NCBI RefSeq assembly: GCF_042683125.1
Contig: NZ_JBHUIY010000004.1
Coordinates: 1 to 64,000, forward strand
Origin: Phaeospirillum tilakii
Lineage (GTDB): Bacteria; Pseudomonadota; Alphaproteobacteria; Rhodospirillales; Magnetospirillaceae
Reading direction: 5' to 3'
DNA: 64,000 bases
Position numbers and translations under genes: made by a program. Shown here piece by piece: positions 23,091-31,762 of this stretch. Numbering within the stretch: position 1 is the first letter of the stretch; every line of letters starts with the position of its first letter. The notes beneath the pieces were generated by a model, which was given only the letters and a program-made list of their open reading frames with translations, was not told the DNA's origin and ran no database searches.

Positions 23091-23884
23091 GGGATATCGT
23101 TGGTGATGTCGTCGAGGCCTACCTCGATGACACGAAGGCCATCACCAAGGACTACATGAAGATCATGTGGCGCATCCTCAAGCCCTATTGTGCGGCGCTG
23201 AGGGTGGACCAGATTGACCGCGCATGGTGCCGAGATTACGTCGCTGCGCGCGGGAAGGCGCCAGCCACGGTCCGGAAAGAGATATCCATGCTGTCCGCCG
23301 CCTTCAGGTGGGCGGGGAAGACGGGGTTCGTGATCGAGCTTCCATCAGCCCCGCCGCCCCGCGATCGATGGCTGACCAGGGTTCAGTTTTCCATGCTGCT
23401 CGATGCGGCGGCCGGTCAGCCGCACCTTGTTGTGTTCCTGCATCTCGCGATTGCCACGGGCGGCCGGAAGGAAGCGCTTCTAGCTCTGACGTGGCCTCAG
23501 GTCGATTTCGACCGCAGGACGATCTGGCTGGGACGGAAAGAAGGCGGGAAGGGGCGGGCGATCGTGCCGATCAACCAGACCCTCTACCCGGTCCTGCGCG
23601 CGGCCAAGGCGCAGGCGCAAAGCGATCACGTCGTTGAATATGACGGCCAGCCGGTCAAGAATGTGAAGAAGTCGTTCGCGGCGGCGTGCCGGCGTGCCGG
23701 CCTGTCCGATTTCACCCCACACGATCTTCGCCACACGGCCGCCGTGTGGATGGCGGAGGCGGGAACTCCGATGTCCGAAATCGCCCAGTACCTAGGGCAC
23801 TCGGACAGCAGGATCACGGAGAGGGTCTATGCGAGGTATTCGCCGGATTATCTGAGGAAGGCTGCGTCGGCGCTCGATTTGTAG
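22931..23884 (+). CDS. Tyrosine integrase
   Basis: 317 residues. Catalytic residues are visible: Arg in A-T-G-G-R-K-E-A-L, Lys in the G-R-K-E-G-G-K-G-R region, H-D-L-R-H-T, L-G-H-S-D-S-R-I-T-E, and Tyr in E-R-V-Y-A-R-Y. The N-terminal part holds an arm-binding segment and a SAM-like core-binding domain. It ends 66 bp from the tRNA-Val gene, the usual position for a phage integrating there. It lies in the same orientation as excisionase and overlaps it by 160 bp. Confidence 0.92.
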   Translation: MRIIEYRGKWCAASVVDGKRRRLSLGNLAATEENRPAAERAAVDLERALAEPIGDIVGDVVEAYLDDTKAITKDYMKIMWRILKPYCAALRVDQIDRAWCRDYVAARGKAPATVRKEISMLSAAFRWAGKTGFVIELPSAPPPRDRWLTRVQFSMLLDAAAGQPHLVVFLHLAIATGGRKEALLALTWPQVDFDRRTIWLGRKEGGKGRAIVPINQTLYPVLRAAKAQAQSDHVVEYDGQPVKNVKKSFAAACRRAGLSDFTPHDLRHTAAVWMAEAGTPMSEIAQYLGHSDSRITERVYARYSPDYLRKAASALDL

Positions 23885-23990
23885 GATCCGTCACCGGTTC
23901 ATTTGAACCAGGGGGAACATCCTAAAAACCAGCCATCCCCTTGAAAGAGATGGTGGGCGATGTAGGGATTGAACCTACGACCCCACCCGT
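23885..23990. other. Probable prophage attachment site (right end)
   Basis: The stretch between the integrase stop and the tRNA 3' half is the expected location of the right att site. The exact core cannot be set because the second copy is outside the window. A 3'-tRNA duplicate beyond the left edge would define it. Confidence 0.5.
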
Positions 23991-24025
23991 GTGAAGGGTG
24001 TGCTCTCCCGCTGAGCTAATCGCCC
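23951..24025 (-). tRNA. tRNA-Val (CAC)
   Basis: The minus strand folds as a full cloverleaf: acceptor GGGCGAT / ATCGCCC, D-arm with TAGCTCAGCGGGAGAGCA, anticodon stem CACCC / GGGTG with loop TTCACAC (anticodon CAC), T-arm GGTTCAATCC. The discriminator A and CCA are encoded. Its 3' end faces the integrase and likely contains the attachment core. The gene remains complete because the phage end restores the 3' part. Confidence 0.95.
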
Positions 24026-24170
24026 ATCTCTTCATCCGGCGTCGGGATCGGGGTCCCGGGCCGCTCCGCTGCGGGGTGTCCGTCGCGGAGGCCGTTCTTC
24101 TACCCAAATCCCGGGGGGGACGCAACGGCAAAAATTCGTCCCCGTTGATTTTTTTTCGCCGGCCGGGGGT

Positions 24171-26693
24171 TCAGCCGATTCGGTCGGGCAGGGCGGTGAC
24201 CTCGCCGTCATCGGGCTCCTGGCCGTCGAGGGCGGGGGGCGGCAGCGGCGCGCGCAGACGCTCGGTCGCCTCCGCCGCCGTCAGGGGATGGGCGAACAGG
24301 AAGCCCTGGAGCTGGTCGCAGCGATAGCGGGCGAGGCGGGTGAATTGTTCGGCGGTTTCGACCCCGGGCACCACCACCTGCATGTGCAGGCCGTGGGCGA
24401 CGGCGACGATCGCGGTGATCACGTCGGGGTTCTCGGCGCCGTGGGCGAGGTCGCGGACGAAGCTCTGGCTGATCTTCAGCGAGGTGACCGGCAGCCGGCG
24501 CAGCAGGCTGAACGAGGCGTGGCCGGAGCCGAAATCGTCGATGGCGAGGTCGATCCCCAGCGCCTTCAGCCGGCCGAAGCGCAGGTCGGTGTCGCCGTCG
24601 GGTTCGGTCAGGCAGGATTCGGGCAGATCGAGCTGGAGCCGGGCCGGGGGCAGGCCGGATTCGGCCAGGGCGGCGGCGACCTCCTCGGCGAGGTCGGCGG
24701 CCTGGAGCTGGCGCGGCGACAGGTTGACGCACAGCCGGGGCGGGGCGATGCCCTGGTCGAGCCAGTCCCGTCCCTGGCGGCAGGCCAGCCGCAAAGCGAG
24801 CCGGCCGATCGGCAGGATCAGCCCGGTTTCCTCGGCCAGGGCGAGGAAACGCTCGGGCGGCAGTTCGCCCAGTTCGGGATGGTCCCAGCGCAGCAGCGCC
24901 TCAAGCGCGGTCAGCGCGCCGCCGTCGCGGGCGAACACCGGCTGATAGACCAGATGGAAGCTTTCCCGCTCGATCGCCCGGCGCAGGGCGTTTTCGAGCC
25001 CGAGCCGCTCGAACGCCTGGGCATAGACGGATTCGGAATGGAAGCAGCAGGCGTTGCGGCCGCGCCGCTTGGCCTGGTACATCGCCGCGTCGGCCAGCCG
25101 CACCAGCGAATCCGCCTCGGCGGTGTCGATCGGATAGAGGGCGACGCCGATCGAGGCGCTGATGCGGGCCTGCTGGCCCTGGAGGTCGAACGGCTCGGCC
25201 AGCAAGGCGAGGATCTTGTGGGCGACCAGGGCGCTGTCGCGGGCCTCGGCGATGTCCTCGAGGATCACGGTGAATTCGTCGCCGGCCAGCCGGGCGACGG
25301 TGTCGCCCTGGCGGACGCAGGCGGTCAGCCGCTCCGCCACCTGTTGCAGCAGACAATCGCCGGCCAGGTGGCCGAGGCTGTCATTGACCTCCTTGAACAG
25401 ATCGAGGTCGATGAACAGCAGGGTGACCATCGAGTGGTTGCGGTGGGCGCGGGTGAGGGCGCGCGACAGCCGCTCCTGGAACAGGGTGCGGTTGGGCAGC
25501 CGGGTCAGCGGGTCGTGGTTGGCCTGGTAATTGAGCCGTTCCTCGTCCTGCTTGCGCGAGGTGATGTCGGAAAACACCGCGACGTAATGCTGCAACTGGC
25601 CGCGCTCGTCGCGCACCTCGGCGATGTTGAGCCATTCGGCGAACATCTCGCCGTTCTTGCGGCGGTTCCAGATCTCGCCCTGCCAGCGGCCGCTGCGGAT
25701 CAGGCTGTCGTTCATCCGCTCGTAGAAATCGGCGCCGTGGCGGCCCGAGGACAGCAGGCGCGGGCTCTGGCCCAGCACCTCCTCGGCCGGGTAGCCGGTC
25801 AGGGTGGTGAAGGCGGGGTTGACCAGGATGATGCGGCGGGCGGCATCGGTGATGAACAGGCCGTCGCCGGTGTTCTCGAACACGGTGGCGGCGAGGCGCA
25901 TGTGGTCCTCCAGCCGCTTGGTGTCGGTGATGTCCTCGACCACCGCGACGGCGTGGTGGGGGCGGGCGCGGTCCTGCACCGGGGTGACGGTCAGCCGGCC
26001 CCAGCGTTCGGCGCCGTCGCGGTTGAGGTAGCGTTTGGTCAGATCGAGGCTGTGCAGCTCGCCCAGGATCAGGCGCTGATAGAGGTCGCACAGCTCGGCG
26101 CCGTCGCCGGGGGCGGCGATGTCGCGCAGGGTCATCCGCTGCAACGCGGCCTCGTCATAGCCGACCATGGCGCGAAAGGCCGGGTTGCCGTGCAGGTAGC
26201 GCCCCTCGGCATCGATCAGGATCATGCCGGCGCCGGCATTCTCGAACAGGGCGCGGAAGCGGGCCTCGCTGTCGCGCAGGGCGGCGTCGGCGCGCGAGCG
26301 GCCGATGGCGTAGCGGATGGCGCGGCGGACCAGATCGCCGTCGCCCTGGCCCTTGACCAGATAATCCTGGGCGCCCTGGCGCAGCGCGTCGAGCGCCAGC
26401 CCCTCGTCGGCGGTGCCGGTCAGCACCACCACCGGCAGCAGCGGGGCGGCGGCGCGCAGCCGGGCCAGCCCGTCGAGCCCGAACGAATCCGGCAGCGACA
26501 GATCGAGCAGGACGACATCGAAGACCTGACCGGCCAGCCGCTCCAGCGCCACCGCCAGCCGCTCGGCGATGGTGACGGTGAAGGCGGCGGCGCTGTCGCC
26601 CTCGAGATAGATCTGGACCAGCCGGGCGTCGCCGGGATTGTCCTCGACGACCAGGACCGCGAGCGGGTCGGGAGCGGGCGGGGGCGGCGCCAT
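24171..26693 (-). CDS. REC-PAS-PAS-GGDEF-EAL signalling protein
   Basis: 840 residues from about ATG 26693. REC domain (V-L-V-V-E-D-N-P-G-D-A-R with D-L-S-L-P-D phosphate-acceptor region) spans about 15-135; two PAS domains cover about 160-400; GGDEF about 410-570 with A-G-D-E-F in place of G-G-D-E-F; EAL about 585-825 with E-A-L-L-R-W, N-L-S-P-R-Q-L, D-D-F-G-S-G and L-K-I-S. The EAL metal-binding and catalytic Lys positions look kept, though A-E-G-V-E-T reads V-P-G-V-E-T. It likely makes or breaks down cyclic di-GMP under phospho-control. It overlaps no gene and lies 14 bp after the small response regulator on the same strand. Confidence 0.9.
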   Translation of the reverse strand: MAPPPPAPDPLAVLVVEDNPGDARLVQIYLEGDSAAAFTVTIAERLAVALERLAGQVFDVVLLDLSLPDSFGLDGLARLRAAAPLLPVVVLTGTADEGLALDALRQGAQDYLVKGQGDGDLVRRAIRYAIGRSRADAALRDSEARFRALFENAGAGMILIDAEGRYLHGNPAFRAMVGYDEAALQRMTLRDIAAPGDGAELCDLYQRLILGELHSLDLTKRYLNRDGAERWGRLTVTPVQDRARPHHAVAVVEDITDTKRLEDHMRLAATVFENTGDGLFITDAARRIILVNPAFTTLTGYPAEEVLGQSPRLLSSGRHGADFYERMNDSLIRSGRWQGEIWNRRKNGEMFAEWLNIAEVRDERGQLQHYVAVFSDITSRKQDEERLNYQANHDPLTRLPNRTLFQERLSRALTRAHRNHSMVTLLFIDLDLFKEVNDSLGHLAGDCLLQQVAERLTACVRQGDTVARLAGDEFTVILEDIAEARDSALVAHKILALLAEPFDLQGQQARISASIGVALYPIDTAEADSLVRLADAAMYQAKRRGRNACCFHSESVYAQAFERLGLENALRRAIERESFHLVYQPVFARDGGALTALEALLRWDHPELGELPPERFLALAEETGLILPIGRLALRLACRQGRDWLDQGIAPPRLCVNLSPRQLQAADLAEEVAAALAESGLPPARLQLDLPESCLTEPDGDTDLRFGRLKALGIDLAIDDFGSGHASFSLLRRLPVTSLKISQSFVRDLAHGAENPDVITAIVAVAHGLHMQVVVPGVETAEQFTRLARYRCDQLQGFLFAHPLTAAEATERLRAPLPPPALDGQEPDDGEVTALPDRIG

Positions 26694-26707
26694 CGCGGCC
26701 GGGCCGG

Positions 26708-27154
26708 TCAGCGTGGCGGCAGCGTCACCACCGAGCACCAATATTCCTCGATCGAGCGGATCACCGAGATGAAACGGTCGAGGTCCACCGGCTTGGTGAT
26801 GTAGCAATTGGCGTGCAGATCGTAGCTGCGCAGGATGTCCTGCCCGGCCTGCGAGGTGGTCAGCACCACCACCGGGATCCGCCGCAGCTCGGGGTCGGCC
26901 TTCATTTCGGCCAGGACCTGGCGGCCGTCCTTGCGCGGCAGGTTGAGATCGAGCAGCACCAGATTGGGGCGGGGCACGTCGGCATAGCCGCCCTCGCGGC
27001 GCAGATAGCTCATCGCCTCGACCCCATCGACCACCACCTTGAGGCGGCTGGTCATCCGTCCTTCCTTCAGCGCCTCCTGCGCCAGACGGGCGTCGCCGGG
27101 ATTGTCCTCGACCAGCAGAATATCGAATGTTTCGGCTGCGTTACGCTGGCTCAA
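26708..27154 (-). CDS. Single-domain response regulator (Rcp1-like)
   Basis: 148 residues. The N-terminal I-L-L-V-E-D-N-P-G-D-A-R-L, the L-V-L-L-D-L-N-L-P-R-K-D-G phospho-acceptor segment, V-V-L-T-T-S and the C-Y-I-T-K-P-V-D Lys are those of Rcp1-like receivers common next to phytochromes and bifunctional kinases. No output domain. It precedes the REC-PAS-GGDEF-EAL gene by 14 bp, so both are probably one operon; a partner kinase is not in view. Confidence 0.9.
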   Translation of the reverse strand: MSQRNAAETFDILLVEDNPGDARLAQEALKEGRMTSRLKVVVDGVEAMSYLRREGGYADVPRPNLVLLDLNLPRKDGRQVLAEMKADPELRRIPVVVLTTSQAGQDILRSYDLHANCYITKPVDLDRFISVIRSIEEYWCSVVTLPPR

Positions 27155-27233
27155 GGCACCCGTCCCCTCATCACGGCGGAATATCCATTTGAACTATAAA
27201 AGAAACGCCGCCGCTTGCAAACCGGCTTGCCCC

Positions 27234-27257
27234 CCCGCCGTCCCGTGACGGCGGGGC
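27234..27257. terminator. GC hairpin after phosphatase gene
   Basis: Inverted repeat CCCCGCCGTC / GACGGCGGGG with a 4-nt loop, 40 bp beyond the phosphatase stop. No T-run follows, so it is only a possible terminator. Confidence 0.45.
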
Positions 27258-27297
27258 GCGGAGGCGGGTGGCCGGCGGTAAAATAGCGCGGAAACCC

Positions 27298-28287
27298 TCA
27301 ACTCTTGGTTAGCGTCAGGGCGGGATGAACCGCCGCCCCGGCCAGCAGCGCGTCGAGCGTGGCGGCGAAGCGTTCCCTCCCGGCCTGTCCGCGCTCCTGC
27401 TCCAGCCGGTGCAGCGCCTCGGCCAGGGCGGCCTGACCGAACATCGCGCATTTGCCCCGGGTGGCGTGCAGCTGCTCGGCCAGCGCCGCGCCGGCATCCT
27501 CCCCGGCGGCGGCGCACAGGGCGGCGAGATGCTGGCGGTCGCGCGCCATCTCGGTGGCGAAGGCGGGGGCCAGCCCGGCCAGTTCGGGCGGGACCGGGTC
27601 GATCCCCAGCACCGCCGGCAAGGCGTGGAAATGGTCGATCACCCGGTCGGGCTCCAGGCTGGCCAGCGGGGCGCGGGCATAGCCGAACGACACCGCCACC
27701 GTCGCCACCCCGGCGGCGTGGGCGGCGGCGAAATCGTTCTCGGAATCCCCCACCATCACCGCCGCCTCGGCGCCGACCCCCAGCCGGTCGAGGCAGACCC
27801 GGACATGGGCCGGATCGGGCTTCAGCGCCGGGGCGTCGTCGGAACTGACCACCAGATCGAACCAGCCGGCGAGATTGAGCTTGTCGAGCACCTCGCGGGT
27901 GGCCCCGGCCGGCTTGTTGGTGCAGATCGCCAGCGGCAGCCCGGCGCCGCGCAGCCGGGCCAGGGCATAAGTCACCCCCGGCCAGGGGCGGGTGGTCTCG
28001 GCCGCGCGCGGCTCGTAATCGGCCAGGAAGGCGGCCAGCAGATCGTCCCACGACGCCGCCACCGCGCCGCCGGTGGCGGCGAAGGCGCGCTCGACCAGGG
28101 TGATGGCGCCGTCGCCGACCATCCGCATCACCGCCGGGGCCGGCAGCGGCGGGCGGTGCCACGCCGCCAGCATCCGGTTGACCGCGTCGGTCAGGTCGGG
28201 CAGCGAATCGATCAGGGTGCCGTCGAGGTCGAACAGCACCGCGCGCGGGGCGGCGGGAAAATGGCGGGGGGAGGGGAGCGGGGACAT
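27298..28287 (-). CDS. gph: Phosphoglycolate phosphatase fused to HPt-like domain
   Basis: 329 residues from ATG 28287. Residues 1-235 are a HAD phosphatase: V-L-F-D-L-D-G-T-L-I-D-S (nucleophile and acid Asp), I-C-T-N-K-P, K-P-D-P-A-H and M-V-G-D-S-E-N-D. This is the Gph type that removes 2-phosphoglycolate. Residues about 240-325 are an extra helical domain with E-Q-L-H-A-T-R-G-K-C-A-M-F-G, the H-x-x-R/K-G signature of histidine phosphotransfer domains. Gph is normally about 220-230 residues, so the extension is unusual. It is divergent from glmU. The phosphatase call is strong; the HPt reading is by motif. Confidence 0.85.
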   Translation of the reverse strand: MSPLPSPRHFPAAPRAVLFDLDGTLIDSLPDLTDAVNRMLAAWHRPPLPAPAVMRMVGDGAITLVERAFAATGGAVAASWDDLLAAFLADYEPRAAETTRPWPGVTYALARLRGAGLPLAICTNKPAGATREVLDKLNLAGWFDLVVSSDDAPALKPDPAHVRVCLDRLGVGAEAAVMVGDSENDFAAAHAAGVATVAVSFGYARAPLASLEPDRVIDHFHALPAVLGIDPVPPELAGLAPAFATEMARDRQHLAALCAAAGEDAGAALAEQLHATRGKCAMFGQAALAEALHRLEQERGQAGRERFAATLDALLAGAAVHPALTLTKS

Positions 28288-28383
28288 CGAAACCTTCCGC
28301 AACAAAGATTGATTTGGCCCTGGGCCGAGGTTTGTGGCACGGTGCGCCAGCTTGCCGCAACAGATTGGGTCGGCGCCACCATC

Positions 28384-29727
28384 ATGGCTTCCCGTTCGCT
28401 TGCCGTCATTGTCCTTGCCGCCGGCATGGGCACCCGGATGAAATCCGCTCTCCCCAAGGTCCTCCACCCCCTCGCCGGCCGTCCGATGGTCCAGCACCTG
28501 ATGGCCACGGTGGCGACGCTGTCGCCCGACCGGGTGGTGGTGGTGGTCGGCCCCGGGATGGATTCGGTCGCCGCCGCCGTCGCCCCGGTGCCGACGGTGG
28601 TGCAGACCGAACGGCTCGGCACCGGCCATGCCGTGGCCCAGGCCCGCGCCGCGCTCGACGGCTTCGACGGCGACGTGCTGGTGCTGTATGCCGACACCCC
28701 GCTGATTTCGGCCGACACCCTGCGCCGGCTGCTCGACGAACGCGCCAATGCCGACGATCCGGCGGTGGTGGTGCTGGGCTTCAAGCCCGAGCACGCCAAC
28801 GAATATGGCCGGCTGGTGGTCGGGGCCGAGGGGCTGAAGGCGATCGTCGAATATCGCGACGCCACCCCGTCCCAGCGCGAGAACCCGCTGTGCAATTCCG
28901 GGGTGATGGCGTTCGACGCGGCGCGGATCTGGACCCTGATCGACCAGATCGACCCGGCCAGCAACAGCAAGGGCGAATATTACCTGACCGACGTGGTCTA
29001 CCACGCCCGCGAGCATGGCTGGAACTGCTCCTATGTCGAGGGCGAGCCGGTCGAGCTGCTCGGGGTCAATTCCCGCCGCGAGCTGGCCGCCGCCGAGGCG
29101 GTGGTGCAGGCCCGGCTGCGCAACGCGGCGATGGACAACGGCGTCACCCTGATCGATCCGGCCACGGTGTGGTTCTCGTGGGACACCCGGCTGGGCCAGG
29201 ACGTCACCGTCTGGCCGCAGGTGGTGTTCGGCCCCGGGGTCAGCATCGGCGACCGGGTCGAGATTCGCGGCTTCTGTCATTTCGAGGGCTGCACCGTCGC
29301 CGATGGCGCGCTGCTCGGGCCCTATGCCCGGCTGCGGCCGGGGGCGCGGATCGGCGAATCCGCCCATATCGGCAATTTCGTCGAGGTCAAGGCCGCGGTG
29401 GTCGAGCCGAAGGCCAAGGTCAACCACCTGACCTATATCGGCGACGCCCGGGTCGGGGCCGGGGCCAATGTCGGCGCCGGCACCATCACCTGCAATTACG
29501 ACGGCTTCAACAAGTCGTTCACCGACATCGGCGCCGGGGCCTTCATCGGCTCGAACAGCGCGCTGGTCGCCCCGGTCAAGATCGGCGACGGCGCGGTGGT
29601 CGGCGCCGGTTCGGTGATCACCAAGGAAGTGCCGGCCGGCGCCCTGGCGGTGGCGCGCGGCGCGCAGATCGCGCTGCCGGGCTGGGCCGACCGCTTCCGC
29701 GCCCGGCAACGCGGCGGCAAGGAATAA
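28384..29727 (+). CDS. glmU: Bifunctional GlmU: UDP-GlcNAc pyrophosphorylase / GlcN-1-P acetyltransferase
   Basis: 447 residues from ATG 28384. The N-terminal Rossmann-like domain opens with V-I-V-L-A-A-G-M-G-T-R-M-K-S and K-V-L-H-P-L-A-G; the C-terminal part is a left-handed beta-helix of hexapeptide repeats with V-K-A-A-V-V-E-P, N-H-L-T-Y-I-G-D and N-Y-D-G-F-N-K. It makes UDP-N-acetylglucosamine for cell wall and LPS. It precedes glmS by 12 bp on the same strand, as in many proteobacteria. Confidence 0.96.
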   Translation: MASRSLAVIVLAAGMGTRMKSALPKVLHPLAGRPMVQHLMATVATLSPDRVVVVVGPGMDSVAAAVAPVPTVVQTERLGTGHAVAQARAALDGFDGDVLVLYADTPLISADTLRRLLDERANADDPAVVVLGFKPEHANEYGRLVVGAEGLKAIVEYRDATPSQRENPLCNSGVMAFDAARIWTLIDQIDPASNSKGEYYLTDVVYHAREHGWNCSYVEGEPVELLGVNSRRELAAAEAVVQARLRNAAMDNGVTLIDPATVWFSWDTRLGQDVTVWPQVVFGPGVSIGDRVEIRGFCHFEGCTVADGALLGPYARLRPGARIGESAHIGNFVEVKAAVVEPKAKVNHLTYIGDARVGAGANVGAGTITCNYDGFNKSFTDIGAGAFIGSNSALVAPVKIGDGAVVGAGSVITKEVPAGALAVARGAQIALPGWADRFRARQRGGKE

Positions 29728-29739
29728 GGACAGCGCATC

Positions 29740-31563
29740 ATGTGTGGAATCGTCGGAATCGTCGGCCGGCGCGACGCGGCGCCGCTGCTGCTCGAAGGGC
29801 TGCGCCGGCTCGAATATCGCGGCTATGATTCGGCCGGGATCGCCACCCTGGTCGAGGGCCGGATCGAGACCCGCCGCGCCGAGGGCAAGCTGCTCCATCT
29901 CGCCGCCTTGCTGGAAACCCATCCGCTCGGCGGCAGCACCGGGATCGGCCATACCCGCTGGGCCACCCACGGCGTGCCGAGCGAGCGCAACGCCCATCCC
30001 CACGCCACCGCCCGGGTGGCGGTGGTGCATAACGGCATCATCGAGAACTTCCAGGAACTGAAGCAGGAGCTGACCGCCGCCGGGCAGAAGTTCCAGAGCG
30101 ACACCGACACCGAGGCGGTGGCCCAGTTGATTGATCATCTGCTGGCCCAGGGGCTCGACCCGGTCGCCGCCACCGACCGCGCCTTGACCCGGTTGCAGGG
30201 CGCCTTCGCCCTCGGCATCGTCTTCGCCGGCCATCCCGAGATGATGATCGCCGCCCGCCAGGGCTCGCCGCTGGCGATCGGCCATGGCGACGGGGAAATG
30301 TATCTCGGCTCCGACGCGCTGGCGCTGGCGCCCTTGACCCGGCGGATCTCCTATCTCGACGACGGCGACCGCGCGGTGATCACCGCGAACAGCGTCGAGA
30401 TCCGCGACCGCGCCGGCCATTTGGTCGAGCGGGCGGTGCGGGAAACCCACCTGTCCGGCGCCCTGATCGGCAAGGGCCAGCACCGCCACTTCATGCTGAA
30501 GGAAATCTTCGAGCAGCCGGAAGTGATCGGCAACACCCTGAAGACGATGCTGAATCCGGCCGAGCGGACCCTGACCCTGCCGCAGCTGCCGTTCGACCTC
30601 GCCACCATCGCCCGGGTGCGGATCATCGGCTGCGGCACCTCCTATTACGCCGCGATGACCGCCAAATACTGGATCGAGCGGATGGCCCGCGTTCCGGTCG
30701 AGGTCGATATCGCCTCGGAATTCCGCTACCGCGCCCCGCCGCTGGAGCCGGGCGGGCTGGCGGTGTTCATCTCGCAATCGGGCGAGACCGCCGACACCCT
30801 GGCCGCCTTGCGCCATTGCCAGGCCGAGGGCCAGCATACCCTGGCCCTGGTCAACGTGCCGGAAAGCACCATCGCCCGCGAGGCGGAAGGGGTGCTGCTG
30901 ACCCTGGCCGGGCCGGAGATCGGCGTCGCCTCGACCAAGGCCTTCACCACCCAGCTGACGGTGCTGGCCTGCCTCGCGGTGGCGCTGGGCCGGGCCCGGG
31001 GTGCGCTCGACCGCGCCGCCGAGGCCGAAGTCTGCCATGCCCTGGCCGAGGTCCCGGCCCGGGTCGCCGACGTGCTGCGCCGCGAGGATTCGATCCGCGC
31101 CGTGGCGCCGCTGGTGGCCGAGGCCCGCGACGTGCTCTATCTCGGGCGCGGCAGCAATTACCCGATCGCGCTGGAAGGCGCGCTGAAGCTGAAGGAAATC
31201 AGCTACATCCACGCCGAAGGCTATGCGGCGGGTGAACTGAAGCACGGCCCGATCGCCCTGATCGACGAATCGGTGCCGGTGATCGTGATCTGCCCGAGCG
31301 ACGCGCTGTACGACAAGACCGCCTCGAACGTCGAGGAAGTGGTGGCGCGCGGCGGCAAGGTGATCTTCCTGTCCGACCGCGCCGGTTTGGCCCGGCTGTC
31401 GGCCAAGGTGGCGGCGCGGATCGAACTGCCCGACGCCGAGCCGCTGGTGGCGCCGCTGGTCTACGCCATTCCGGTCCAGTTGCTGGCCTACCACGTCGCC
31501 GTCGCCAAGGGCACCGACGTCGATCAGCCCCGCAACCTCGCCAAGAGCGTTACCGTCGAGTAA
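29740..31563 (+). CDS. glmS: Glucosamine-6-phosphate synthase
   Basis: 607 residues beginning M-C-G-I-V-G-I-V-G with the catalytic N-terminal Cys of the glutaminase domain. Two SIS domains follow (G-C-G-T-S-Y-Y-A near 300 and G-R-G-S-N-Y near 467), ending in the usual L-A-K-S-V-T-V-E. It converts fructose-6-P and glutamine to GlcN-6-P for the GlmU pathway. The 3' end (attTn7-type site in other bacteria) recurs in degraded form at 35,983-36,153. Confidence 0.96.
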   Translation: MCGIVGIVGRRDAAPLLLEGLRRLEYRGYDSAGIATLVEGRIETRRAEGKLLHLAALLETHPLGGSTGIGHTRWATHGVPSERNAHPHATARVAVVHNGIIENFQELKQELTAAGQKFQSDTDTEAVAQLIDHLLAQGLDPVAATDRALTRLQGAFALGIVFAGHPEMMIAARQGSPLAIGHGDGEMYLGSDALALAPLTRRISYLDDGDRAVITANSVEIRDRAGHLVERAVRETHLSGALIGKGQHRHFMLKEIFEQPEVIGNTLKTMLNPAERTLTLPQLPFDLATIARVRIIGCGTSYYAAMTAKYWIERMARVPVEVDIASEFRYRAPPLEPGGLAVFISQSGETADTLAALRHCQAEGQHTLALVNVPESTIAREAEGVLLTLAGPEIGVASTKAFTTQLTVLACLAVALGRARGALDRAAEAEVCHALAEVPARVADVLRREDSIRAVAPLVAEARDVLYLGRGSNYPIALEGALKLKEISYIHAEGYAAGELKHGPIALIDESVPVIVICPSDALYDKTASNVEEVVARGGKVIFLSDRAGLARLSAKVAARIELPDAEPLVAPLVYAIPVQLLAYHVAVAKGTDVDQPRNLAKSVTVE

Positions 31564-31578
31564 CCCCGACGCCGTTAC

Positions 31579-31740
31579 GCGGGCTCTGCCCGCACCCGCC
31601 AAGGGCCGCAAGGCCCTTGGAACCCATTGGTGTGGTCGGGCGCGGAGCGGCCTGTCAGCTTGGGCGCGGGCGCCTGCCGCGCAAAGGGCAAGGAAAGGGT
31701 TCCAAGGGCCTTGCGGCCCTTGGCGGGCGTGGGCGGAGCG
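31579..31740. repeat. Dispersed palindromic element, copy A
   Basis: About 160 bp with long inverted ends: CGCCAAGGGCCGCAAGGCCC on one side and its complement on the other, separated by a unit containing GTCGGGCGCGGAGCGGCC and AAGGGCAAGGAAAGGG. The same design recurs at 54061-54224 (similar spacer) and in shorter form at 45319-45448. It lies between glmS and the convergent GST gene. Confidence 0.8.
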
Positions 31741-31762
31741 CACACATCACCCGAAAACCGGC

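Larger units (their letters stand above)
1..23990. mobile_element. Prophage right arm, BPP-1-like podovirus, integrated at tRNA-Val
   Basis: The block contains terminase, portal, capsid, cement, scaffold, replication, repressor, excisionase and integrase genes in phage order, and ends at the 3' end of a tRNA gene. The portal (head-tail connector type), Bbp17-like capsid, Bbp16-like cement and Bbp19-like small protein in this order match the Bordetella phage BPP-1 head module. The left end and the second attachment site are outside the window. All recognisable modules seen here look intact, so the phage may be inducible; that is inference, because the tail, lysis and adhesin genes are not visible. 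Confidence 0.95.

Noticed and set aside
24288..26804. An 838-codon plus-strand frame
   Set aside because: Antisense shadow of the REC-PAS-GGDEF-EAL gene.
27298..31743. A 1481-codon open frame on the minus strand
   Set aside because: Only the C-terminal 329 codons (phosphatase-HPt) are real; the rest is antisense of glmU and glmS, open because of high GC.
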